Source: Tidjanibacter sp. (GTDB taxonomy: Bacteria; Bacteroidota; Bacteroidia; Bacteroidales; Rikenellaceae). Taken from it: a stretch of 8,318 bases of DNA. Position numbers and translations under genes: made by a program. The stretch spans positions 1 to 8,318 of the forward strand of contig JAFYRC010000115.1 of NCBI GenBank assembly GCA_017547065.1, written 5' to 3'. Positions 1-5,358 of the stretch are shown here, one piece after another. Under the pieces are notes generated by a model that made no database searches, was not told where the DNA came from, and saw only the letters and a list, made by a program, of their open reading frames with translations. The first letter of the stretch is position 1; the number at the start of each line of letters is the position of its first letter.

Positions 1-6
1 GATGAC

Positions 7-62
7 TTTTTATGCAATATGGCCCCGAATGAGTAAACTCACGGGGCCATATTGCATAAAAA
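7..62. repeat. Long near-perfect palindrome downstream of tRNA-Glu
   Basis: Two perfectly complementary 21-nt arms (7-27 and 42-62, core ATGCAATATGGCCCCG and its complement) enclose a further 5-bp stem TGAGT/ACTCA (30-34 with 37-41). Only AA at 28-29 is bulged and AA at 35-36 forms the tip. The outer ends are T5 on the left and A5 on the right, so on neither strand is the stem followed by a U-tract, and it does not look like an ordinary intrinsic terminator. On the minus strand the T-run that ends the tRNA terminator is also the 5' end of this palindrome. It could be a REP-like or MITE-like palindrome, a processed RNA hairpin, or a backup termination structure. Its identity is unknown. Confidence 0.85.
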
Positions 63-82
63 AACCTCCGCTTTTGCGGAGG
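58..82 (-). terminator. Intrinsic terminator of tRNA-Glu
   Basis: On the minus strand the stem CCTCCGC / GCGGAGG (65-82, AAAA loop) is followed directly by seven T residues (complement of 58-64). It begins 13 nt after the tRNA 3' end. A GC-rich 7-bp stem, a tetraloop and a U7 tract form a classic rho-independent terminator. Confidence 0.9.
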
Positions 83-95
83 CTCTCTTTTGTTG

Positions 96-170
96 TACTC
101 GGTATGGGATTCGAACCCATGATTTCAAGAATGAGAATCTTGCGTCCTGGACCAGCTAGACGAACCGAGC
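96..170 (-). tRNA. tRNA-Glu (anticodon CTC)
   Basis: On the minus strand 75 nt fold into a full cloverleaf. The acceptor GCTCGGT pairs with ACCGAGT (first pair G-U), with discriminator A at 96. The D stem is GTCT/GGAC. The anticodon stem CAAGA/TCTTG carries the loop TTCTCAT, giving anticodon CTC, which reads GAG (Glu). The T stem ATGGG/CCCAT carries the loop TTCGAAT. The TTCGTCTAG and GGACGC signatures are typical of bacterial tRNA-Glu. The 3' CCA is not encoded (the next bases are CAA), so it must be added after transcription. The gene stands alone with its own promoter and terminator. The glutamate-decoding TTC isoacceptor is not in this window. Confidence 0.96.
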
Positions 171-187
171 TTGTCGTTTTTCGTGGT

Positions 188-219
188 GCAAAGATAGAGC
201 AAATTTCTTTACCTCCAAA
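188..219 (-). promoter_or_regulatory. Bacteroidota-type promoter of tRNA-Glu
   Basis: On the minus strand there is a perfect -7 box TATCTTTGC (complement of 188-196, consensus TAnnTTTGY) with a -33 TTTG (complement of 216-219) exactly 19 nt upstream. The -7 box lies 17 nt before the mature tRNA 5' end, so only a short 5' leader would need trimming. This is the best promoter match in the window and supports the Bacteroidota assignment. Confidence 0.88.
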
Positions 220-270
220 AAAAATGAAGAAAAAAAATCACTTTTTTGCATTTTTTTTGAAAAATGACCC

Positions 271-320
271 AAAAAGCAGAGCAGAGTGACTCCCAAAGGC
301 CTCACTCTGCTCCATTTTTT
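271..320 (-). terminator. Terminator of the MerR-Nif3-zinc ribbon operon, possibly bidirectional
   Basis: The 11-bp perfect stem GAGCAGAGTGA / TCACTCTGCTC (279-289 with 302-312) has a 12-nt loop. On the minus strand it is followed by TGC and then T5 (complement of 271-278), about 85 nt beyond the zinc-ribbon stop codon. On the plus strand it is followed by CA and T6 (315-320), so it could stop transcription either way. The rest of 171-395 holds the tRNA promoter and AT-rich sequence with a small CCTATA/TATAGG hairpin near 324-341; no gene is seen there. Confidence 0.8.
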
Positions 321-395
321 GCGTACACCTATATATTATTATAGGCTATCAACTCTTCAAAGCGGAAGGCTCAACACACTCCCACTCCGCGGAAT

Positions 396-1157
396 TTACT
401 CCTCAACCTCGTCGTGAACAAGGATGCGACCGCAGTACTCGCAAATGATAATCTTCTTACCCTGGCGAATCTCGCTCTGACGCTGGGGAGGAATACGGTT
501 GAAGCAACCACCACAAGCGTCACGCTTAACGGGCACAACAGCCAAGCCGTTGCGAACGTTCGAGCGGATACGGCTGTAAGCAGCCAGCAACCTCTCGTCG
601 ATTACCAAGCGAGCCTTGTCAGCCTGTGCCTGCAAAGCCTCAACATCCTTAGCGGTCTCGGCGTCGATGCTCTCCAACTCGGCACGTTTGTTTGCCAAGT
701 CAACCATACGGTCAGCCTTCACTGCCTCTGCCTCCTCGAGTTTCTGCTTTTTGGTCTTCATTGCAGCGGAGTACTCTTTGAGGTGTTTCTCGCAGAGCTG
801 GATCTGCAACTGCTGATACTCAATCTCCTTACCGATAGCATCGAACTCGCGGTTGTTACGCACGTTCTGCTGCTGTTCCTCATAGCTTGCAATCTGGATT
901 TTGCACTGCTCAATCTCCTCTTTTGCCTGGCGGGTGAGGGCTGTAACCTCATCCACGTCGGCCTGGATGGCAGCGATGCGGGTCTGAAGACCTGCAACCT
1001 CATCCTCGAGGTCGGCAACCTCCATGGGGAGTTCGCCCTTCACCTTGTTGATCTCGTCGATCTTCGAGTCAATTTTCTGCAACTCATACAGAGCGGCGAT
1101 ACGCTCCTGCATGGTGTAATCAACGCCCTCTGTGGCTTTTTTGTTGGTACTTACCAT
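396..1157 (-). CDS. Coiled-coil / C4 zinc-ribbon protein (COG1579 family)
   Basis: A 253-aa protein. Residues about 17-200 are charged and rich in Glu, Lys and Gln, with heptad-like hydrophobic spacing, as expected of a long antiparallel coiled-coil hairpin. The C-terminus carries a zinc ribbon: Cys215-x2-Cys218, 20 residues, Cys239-x2-Cys242, in the contexts CGGC and CEYC, with the family-typical stretch between (NRIPPQRQSEIRQGKKIIIC). This architecture is that of the COG1579 family, which includes Helicobacter HP0958/FlgZ, a flagellar and RpoN-associated chaperone. Bacteroidales generally lack flagella, so the role here is unknown; binding to nucleic acid or to a protein partner is possible. 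The start at 1157 gives a short non-conserved N-terminus; Met16 is an alternative. It lies 52 nt downstream of the Nif3 gene, a common Bacteroidota pairing, and ends with TAA. Confidence 0.9.
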   Translation of the reverse strand: MVSTNKKATEGVDYTMQERIAALYELQKIDSKIDEINKVKGELPMEVADLEDEVAGLQTRIAAIQADVDEVTALTRQAKEEIEQCKIQIASYEEQQQNVRNNREFDAIGKEIEYQQLQIQLCEKHLKEYSAAMKTKKQKLEEAEAVKADRMVDLANKRAELESIDAETAKDVEALQAQADKARLVIDERLLAAYSRIRSNVRNGLAVVPVKRDACGGCFNRIPPQRQSEIRQGKKIIICEYCGRILVHDEVEE

Positions 1158-1209
1158 AGTCTTTTATATTCTGTGTTTCGTTGTCCTAAATCTTGTATTT
1201 CACGGGGTT

Positions 1210-1968
1210 TTACGCACAAACACTCTTGCGGAGTGCAAAAGTAGTTATTTTTTTTGATAATATATCAAACAAAATTTCAATTGCGCAAATTTCGCTCTCA
1301 AAATGGCCTACATCGACCAACACCATACGGTCGGCGTCGACAAAATCGTGATACTTAAAGTCGGCCGAAATGTAGACATCTGCTCCACTCTTTTCGGCCA
1401 CCTCAACAAGACTACCACCCGAGCCACTGCAGATGGCCACCCTCTGCACACTCTCCACTCTCACGGTGCTGTGACGCAGGGCCTCCACGCCCAACACATC
1501 CTTGATGTGGCCCAGAAATTCCTCAGTGGGCACCGCCTGCGAGAGGTTTCCAACCACGCCAATACCTATACCCTCGTCGACACCCGGCTCCAACACTCCA
1601 TCCACCTGTACTCCCAGCAGGCCGGCCAAGTGATGGCTGATACCCTTCATGGGGGCACTGTCGAGGTTTGTGTGGGCAGCATAGAGTGCAACGCCGTGGC
1701 GGATGGCCTTGGCGATGGTGCGCTGCTGGCGATTTTCGTCAGCCAGGCGCTTGATGGGGCGGAAGATTATGGGGTGGTGGCTCACAACCATCTGCGCGCC
1801 CTCACTTATGGCCTCATCAACGACTTCCTCGGTGATATCCAGCGCAAGGAGCACCTTCTCCACCTCGGCCTCGGGGCTACCCACGGCCAGTCCGGCATTG
1901 TCGTAGCTCTCCTGCCATGCCAGGGGCACCTCGGCCTCCAACATTGCAACAATGTCCTTAACCTTCAT
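1210..1968 (-). CDS. Nif3-like dinuclear metal-centre hexameric protein (YbgI family)
   Basis: A 252-aa member of the Nif3/YbgI family (often named GTP cyclohydrolase 1 type 2 homologue; the substrate is not established). The expected metal ligands are all present: His64-His65 in SHHPIIF, Asp103 in AHTNLDSAPMKG, and His222 and Glu226 in DVGHFESE, with the same H-x3-E spacing as the E. coli protein. The N-terminal W-x4-DN-x-GL-x-VG signature (residues 18-30) is intact. The length matches the short YbgI form and not the roughly 360-aa form that carries a central inserted domain. Known members form toroidal hexamers with two metals per subunit. It starts at ATG 1968, 36 nt after the regulator's stop, and is preceded by AGAGG. 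The family probably acts in metal-dependent cofactor or stress chemistry, but this is unproven. Confidence 0.93.
   Translation of the reverse strand: MKVKDIVAMLEAEVPLAWQESYDNAGLAVGSPEAEVEKVLLALDITEEVVDEAISEGAQMVVSHHPIIFRPIKRLADENRQQRTIAKAIRHGVALYAAHTNLDSAPMKGISHHLAGLLGVQVDGVLEPGVDEGIGIGVVGNLSQAVPTEEFLGHIKDVLGVEALRHSTVRVESVQRVAICSGSGGSLVEVAEKSGADVYISADFKYHDFVDADRMVLVDVGHFESEICAIEILFDILSKKITTFALRKSVCA
1235..1269 (-). promoter_or_regulatory. Candidate internal promoter for the zinc-ribbon gene
   Basis: On the minus strand a perfect -7 box TACTTTTGC (complement of 1235-1243) sits in the last codons of the Nif3 gene, with TTTG (complement of 1266-1269) 22 nt upstream, slightly longer than ideal. 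A transcript would start near 1228 and carry a leader of about 70 nt to the ATG at 1157. The bases of the -7 box also encode the Thr-Thr-Phe-Ala of a conserved C-terminal motif, so the match may be a by-product of coding. Confidence 0.45.
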
Positions 1969-2004
1969 CGTCCTCTGTTTTGTGGTGTTACTCGTTTGTT
2001 TCTA

Positions 2005-2739
2005 CTAAAAGAGCGTCTGCTCAATCACCTGATTCTTGGCCTCCTTGGAGTTCTTCTTTGCCACAGCCAGGCGGATATCCTCGGGTGAGAAGAGGTTTCC
2101 TCCAATAAGCGTACCCACCTTTGCCGCACGGGGGCTCTTTTTGTGGGGCTCCTCGGCAGGAGTTGCGGGCTGCGACTCCAAGCGGAACTCGGCCAACTTT
2201 TCCTTCTTCACGGCGGGCTCGGCAACCACCTCCTCCACCACGGACTCCTCCTCTTCAACAACCTCTTTCTCAAAGATTTCCTCCTCTTCAATCGGGCTCT
2301 CCTCGGCGCGTTCCTCTTCTACCTGGGTTTCTTCCACGGGAACCGAAACCGCCACAACGCTATCGTTCTCCTCCTCGTCGATTTCGATAACCTCCGTATC
2401 ATCGCCCATCTCGGCCTTCAACGCGGCAAGCATATTGCGTATGGTTTTGAGGCGCTCCATAATCTCGGCGTCGTGGCTCACCCCCTCGGGGTTACTACGA
2501 AGTCGCTTGCGAGCACCTTCGAGGGTCATACCCTGCTCCTTGACGAGGTGATATATTAGTCGCAGATTGTCAACATCTTTGGTGGAGTACATGCGGTGTC
2601 CACGGCTGTTTTTTTTGATTTTCAGCACGGGGAACTCCTCCTCCCAAAAGCGGAGCAACGAAGCGTTCACGCCGAACATTTCGCACACCTCGCCCATGGA
2701 GTAGTAAATTTTACCTTTGGGATGAACTATCTCTTCCAT
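2005..2739 (-). CDS. MerR-family transcriptional regulator with acidic linker
   Basis: A 244-aa protein. Residues 11-82 form a MerR-type winged helix-turn-helix: YYSMGEVCEMFGVNASLLRFWE, then the wing with RMYSTKDVDNLRLIYHL, then MTLEGARKRL. A short helix (about 88-111) follows where MerR proteins dimerise. Residues 112-174 are very acidic, with runs of Glu, and probably disordered. A basic stretch (176-205) and the tail NLFSPEDIRLAVAKK...EQTLF complete it. There is no recognisable ligand-binding domain and no metal-sensing Cys cluster (only Cys19). I chose ATG 2739 because the upstream Met at 2793 would add 18 residues translated from the promoter region, and the conserved domain begins just after the later Met. 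Two tandem TAG codons end the frame. It is the first gene of the operon with the Nif3 and zinc-ribbon genes and is divergent from the riboflavin kinase gene. Confidence 0.88.
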   Translation of the reverse strand: MEEIVHPKGKIYYSMGEVCEMFGVNASLLRFWEEEFPVLKIKKNSRGHRMYSTKDVDNLRLIYHLVKEQGMTLEGARKRLRSNPEGVSHDAEIMERLKTIRNMLAALKAEMGDDTEVIEIDEEENDSVVAVSVPVEETQVEEERAEESPIEEEEIFEKEVVEEEESVVEEVVAEPAVKKEKLAEFRLESQPATPAEEPHKKSPRAAKVGTLIGGNLFSPEDIRLAVAKKNSKEAKNQVIEQTLF

Positions 2740-2749
2740 AAAAAATGCG

Positions 2750-2790
2750 TATATTTGGCGCAAGATAGTAATTTTATTGCGGAAAGCCAA
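2750..2790. promoter_or_regulatory. Shared divergent promoter region with inverted repeat
   Basis: The plus strand has TATATTTG at 2750-2757, a match to the -7 consensus, 42 nt before the riboflavin kinase start; no TTTG lies at the proper distance. The minus strand has TATCTTGC (complement of 2760-2767), one base short of consensus, with TTGG (complement of 2787-2790) 19 nt upstream, suitable for the regulator gene. The two -7 boxes are only 2 nt apart. Overlying them is an imperfect inverted repeat: TTGGCGCAA (2755-2763) against TTGCGGAAAGCCAA (2777-2790), which would pair as TTGGC/GCCAA and CGCAA/TTGCG. It is a plausible operator, perhaps for the MerR protein itself, but this is inference. 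Confidence 0.5.
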
Positions 2791-2799
2791 CAATAAATT

Positions 2800-3186
2800 T
2801 TGAAAACTAACACTCTAAATATAAAATTGGTAGGCGAGGTTATCTACGGCAACGGTTTAGGTCGCACGCTGGGATTCCCCACAGCCAACCTCCGAGCCTC
2901 CGACTCCCTCTCCGGCGTGGGGAGCGGGGTGTGGGCCGCTATTGCCACCATCGACGGCACGGAGCATCCTGCCGTGGTAAACATTGGCCGTAGCCCTTCG
3001 GTGGTGGAGAATGGCGATGTGCGCATCGAGGCCCACCTGCTCGATTTCGAAGGCAACCTCTATGGTCGCACCTTGGAGATTGAGTTGCGCCAATTCATCC
3101 GCCCCGAGCAGAAATTTGCCTCACGCGAGGCCCTCTGCGCACAGATAACCCTCGACTGCGAAAGCGCCCGCAAAGCCCTCATATAG
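2800..3186 (+). CDS. Stand-alone riboflavin kinase (TTG start)
   Basis: A 128-aa protein matching the riboflavin kinase (flavokinase) domain alone, which phosphorylates riboflavin to FMN using ATP. Visible motifs are GEVIYGNGLGRTLGFPTANL (12-31, with the PTAN nucleotide-binding motif at 27-30), AVVNIGRSPS (58-67), and RIEAHLLDF (75-83) with Glu77 as the likely catalytic base, followed by NLYGRTLEIELRQFIRPEQKF. Most bacteria carry this domain at the C-terminus of bifunctional RibF (about 300 aa); the N-terminal FAD synthetase half is absent here. An in-frame TAA at 2794-2796 limits the start, and there is no ATG or GTG before the conserved core. TTG 2800 is therefore the likely start, with TTG 2827 the alternative. 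It ends with TAG, followed shortly by an in-frame TAA. It could be a functional monofunctional kinase or a relic of a split ribF; the intact motifs favour function. Confidence 0.87.
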   Translation: MKTNTLNIKLVGEVIYGNGLGRTLGFPTANLRASDSLSGVGSGVWAAIATIDGTEHPAVVNIGRSPSVVENGDVRIEAHLLDFEGNLYGRTLEIELRQFIRPEQKFASREALCAQITLDCESARKALI

Positions 3187-3216
3187 ACGGATTAAGCACC
3201 AATATACCAAGCATAT

Positions 3217-3254
3217 AAAAGAGTGGTTGCAACAAGCGTTGCAACCACTCTTTT
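3217..3254. terminator. Bidirectional terminator between convergent genes
   Basis: The perfect 17-bp stem AAAAGAGTGGTTGCAAC / GTTGCAACCACTCTTTT has the 4-nt loop AAGC (3234-3237). Read in either direction the stem ends in T4, with an A-tract on the opposite arm. It lies 30 nt after the riboflavin kinase stop and 26 nt after the DUF3467 stop, so it serves both convergent transcripts. Confidence 0.92.
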
Positions 3255-3280
3255 CATTCTCGGATGCATTCCCGCACCCT

Positions 3281-3595
3281 CTATGCCTGACCCATATTGA
3301 AGCCACCGCCATTGTTGGGGCCAACGTGGCTGGGAAGGTTAATCTTTGCCACATTGCTCTCATAGCGGCCCACGTTCTCCTGCAACGACAGCAGGAGCCT
3401 CTTGGCGTGCTCGGGAGTGAGAATCACACGACTCTTAACCTTTGCCTTGGGCATACCTGGAAGCATCTCGGCAAAGTCGAGGATGAACTCCGAGGTGGAG
3501 TGAGTAATCACCACAAGGTTTGAGTAGTTGCCCTGTGCAATCTCTGCATCGAGCTCAATCTCGAGGCGGTTTTGGGGTTTCTGTTCCTGTGACAT
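3281..3595 (-). CDS. DUF3467 domain-containing protein
   Basis: A 104-aa protein with no signal peptide or membrane segment. It has the DUF3467 pattern: an N-terminal strand LEIELDAEIAQGNYSNLVVI (11-30), then HSTSEFILDFAEMLPG and AKVKSRVILTPEHAKRLLLSL, and a Gly/Asn-rich tail ending NNGGGFNMGQA. The family is widespread, small and cytoplasmic, and of unknown function. ATG 3595 lies only 22 nt after the proS stop with no promoter seen, so it is almost certainly co-transcribed with proS. It ends with TAG just before the bidirectional terminator. The pairing with proS is suggestive but does not define a role. Confidence 0.9.
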   Translation of the reverse strand: MSQEQKPQNRLEIELDAEIAQGNYSNLVVITHSTSEFILDFAEMLPGMPKAKVKSRVILTPEHAKRLLLSLQENVGRYESNVAKINLPSHVGPNNGGGFNMGQA

Positions 3596-3617
3596 AGCGA
3601 AATATGGTTGTCAGCTA

Positions 3618-5102
3618 TTAATAGTTCTTTGCAAAGAGTACCCTGCGAGTCGAAGGTTTGCCGGAGAATACGCACACACCCTCCTCCTCGGGAGAATCGA
3701 AGGGCACGCAACGGATGGTTGCCTTGGTAGCCTCCTTGATAGCAATCTCTGTCTCGGTAGTACCATCCCAGTGAGCAAGAATGAAACCACCCTTATTCTC
3801 GAGCACATCCTTGAACTCCTCCCAGGTATCCACCTTGGTAATCATCGAATTGCGGAATGCGAGAGCCTTATCAAAGATAGCCTTCTGCATATCCTCCAAG
3901 GTTGCCTCTACGAGGTTCTCGATACCCTCCAATGCAACATTCTCCTTCACCAAAGTGTCACGGCGCATCATCTCCACGGTGCCATTTGCCAGGTCACGAG
4001 GACCTACAACCAAACGTACGGGTACACCCATCAACTCATACTCTGCAAACTTGAAGCCAGAGCGAACATTGTCGCGGTTGTCGATCTTCACGCTGATGCC
4101 TTTCGCACGCAAAGGAGCTGCAATCTTCTCCAACTCGGCGGTCATCTTCTGAAGCTCCTCATCACCCTTGTAGATGGGGATCATAACGACCTGAATGGGA
4201 GCCAACTTGGGAGGCAATACAAGACCGTTGTTGTCCGAGTGCGACATAATCAGCGCACCCATCAAACGGGTCGAAACACCCCACGAGGTAGCCCAAGCGT
4301 AGTCGAGGCCGCCCTCACGGGTTGCAAACTGCACATCGAAAGCCTTACCGAAGTTCTGACCGAGGAAGTGCGAAGTACCGCTTTGGAGTGCCTTACCGTC
4401 CTGCATCAAAGCCTCGATGGTGTAGGTATCCACAGCACCTGCAAACCTCTCGTTTGCAGTCTTGGTACCCATAATCACGGGCACGCCCATCCAGTTCTCA
4501 GCGAAGTCGGCATATACACGAATCATCTTCTGTGCCTCTGCTACTGCCTCCTCGCGAGTCTCGTGAGCAGTGTGACCCTCCTGCCAGAGGAACTCGGCGG
4601 TGCGGAGGAAGAGCCTTGTACGCATCTCCCAACGCACCACGTTAGCCCACTGGTTGCACAAGATGGGAAGGTCGCGGTAGGAGTGAATCCAGTTTTTGTA
4701 GGTGTTCCAGATGATGGTCTCGGAAGTGGGCCTTACGATGAGCTCTTCTTCGAGCCTTGCCTCGGGGTCAACCACAACGCCGTTACCCTCGGGGTCGTTC
4801 ATCAGACGGTAGTGGGTAACCACAGCACACTCCTTGGCAAAACCCTCTACGTGGTCAGCCTCACGGCTGAAAAACGATTTGGGGATAAAGAGGGGGAAAT
4901 AGGCGTTTTGGTGGCCTGTAGCCTTGAACATATCATCCAGCGCACGCTGCATTTTTTCCCAAATTGCATAGCCATAGGGTTTGATAACCATACAGCCCCT
5001 TACAGCCGAGTTCTCGGCCAGACCGGCCTTTACAACCAAGTCGTTAAACCACTGCGAGTAGTTCTCCTCGCGCGAGGTGAGTTGTTTCAGTTCTTTTGCC
5101 AT
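3618..5102 (-). CDS. proS: Prolyl-tRNA synthetase, archaeal/eukaryotic-like type
   Basis: A 494-aa class IIa enzyme that charges tRNA-Pro with proline. Motif 1 lies around 36-75 ([16 protein letters not shown]), the TSE substrate loop at 124-128 (RPTSE), motif 2 at 157-180 ([20 protein letters not shown]) and motif 3 at 274-300 with Arg279 ([19 protein letters not shown]). The HGTP-type anticodon-binding domain covers about 303-400. The C-terminal extension (405-494) ends in the family-typical Tyr. There is no editing (INS) insertion between motifs 2 and 3, which together with the length identifies the short ProS type known from Bacteroidota. In the C-terminal domain the usual four-Cys zinc site appears lost: the corresponding positions are Asp446, Thr451, Cys477 and Ser480. 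TAA is followed directly by an in-frame TAG. First gene of the operon with DUF3467. Confidence 0.97.
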   Translation of the reverse strand: MAKELKQLTSREENYSQWFNDLVVKAGLAENSAVRGCMVIKPYGYAIWEKMQRALDDMFKATGHQNAYFPLFIPKSFFSREADHVEGFAKECAVVTHYRLMNDPEGNGVVVDPEARLEEELIVRPTSETIIWNTYKNWIHSYRDLPILCNQWANVVRWEMRTRLFLRTAEFLWQEGHTAHETREEAVAEAQKMIRVYADFAENWMGVPVIMGTKTANERFAGAVDTYTIEALMQDGKALQSGTSHFLGQNFGKAFDVQFATREGGLDYAWATSWGVSTRLMGALIMSHSDNNGLVLPPKLAPIQVVMIPIYKGDEELQKMTAELEKIAAPLRAKGISVKIDNRDNVRSGFKFAEYELMGVPVRLVVGPRDLANGTVEMMRRDTLVKENVALEGIENLVEATLEDMQKAIFDKALAFRNSMITKVDTWEEFKDVLENKGGFILAHWDGTTETEIAIKEATKATIRCVPFDSPEEEGVCVFSGKPSTRRVLFAKNY

Positions 5103-5145
5103 TTTCTTCTATTATGTTTCTATATTTACAATTTCTTGTTCGGTG

Positions 5146-5172
5146 GTAGGAATTTCCCTGCAAAATTCCTAC
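5146..5172 (-). promoter_or_regulatory. Leader hairpin upstream of proS
   Basis: A 10-bp perfect stem, GTAGGAATTT / AAATTCCTAC (5146-5155 and 5163-5172), with a 7-nt loop. If transcription starts about 7 nt after the -7 box at 5201-5209, this hairpin falls in the proS 5' leader, 43 nt before the ATG. It has no U-tract, so it is not a terminator as drawn. It might affect mRNA stability or translation; it does not resemble a T-box. Confidence 0.55.
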
Positions 5173-5188
5173 ATTTGCATTGGGAGAA

Positions 5189-5209
5189 ACCTTTGCGCCC
5201 GCAAAGGTA
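5189..5209 (-). promoter_or_regulatory. proS promoter -7 box inside a palindrome
   Basis: On the minus strand TACCTTTGC (complement of 5201-5209) matches the -7 consensus TAnnTTTGY fully; no TTTG is seen at the -33 position. The box is one arm of a perfect 9-bp inverted repeat, ACCTTTGCG (5189-5197) and CGCAAAGGT (5200-5208), separated by CC. The dyad covers the -7 box and the expected start site, an arrangement that would suit a repressor operator. Confidence 0.6.
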
Positions 5210-5345
5210 CACTTTTTTAGCGAATTTTACAGCCCTCCGGCGCAAAAAGATTTTTTCCGCACCCGATGCAACGAAATGCACCATTTTTGCGTCATAATAG
5301 TAGAAGGACACAAACGAACAGCCACATTTTACACTATAAACGAAG

Positions 5346-5352
5346 AAAGGAG
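5346..5352 (+). promoter_or_regulatory. Shine-Dalgarno-like site of the lipoprotein gene
   Basis: AAAGGAG lies 6 nt before ATG 5359, a good match to a canonical ribosome binding site. Most genes here, as in Bacteroidota generally, lack one. It supports this start choice. Upstream, CATTTTTGC (5282-5290) is a one-mismatch -7 candidate, too weak to call with confidence. Confidence 0.5.
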
Positions 5353-5358
5353 TAGAAT

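Noticed and set aside
2..289. A 95-codon frame across the palindrome, tRNA and terminator.
   Set aside because: It overlaps the complete tRNA gene antisense and two hairpins, and the sequence has no protein character.
2005..2020. The MerR protein C-terminus EQTLF as a sliding-clamp binding motif.
   Set aside because: It shares only the final LF with the QL(S/D)LF consensus and lacks Gln at the first position; too weak to claim.
414..2088. Two long plus-strand frames (414-1244 and 1303-2088) opposite the zinc-ribbon and Nif3 genes.
   Set aside because: They are shadows caused by rare-codon avoidance in the real genes; no recognisable motifs or promoters.
2740..2799. A possible FMN riboswitch upstream of riboflavin kinase.
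   Set aside because: The space is only about 60 nt and none of the conserved multi-stem RFN sequence is present.
3630..3650. Palindrome CTTTGCAAAG near the end of proS as a possible promoter or operator.
   Set aside because: It encodes the conserved LFAKNY C-terminus, and the spacing does not fit TAnnTTTG.
3528..5297. A 589-codon open frame on the plus strand opposite proS and DUF3467.
   Set aside because: It is in exact codon register with proS on the other strand and exists because proS avoids TTA, CTA and TCA codons. Its product is Leu/His/Cys-rich with no domain features, while proS is unmistakable.
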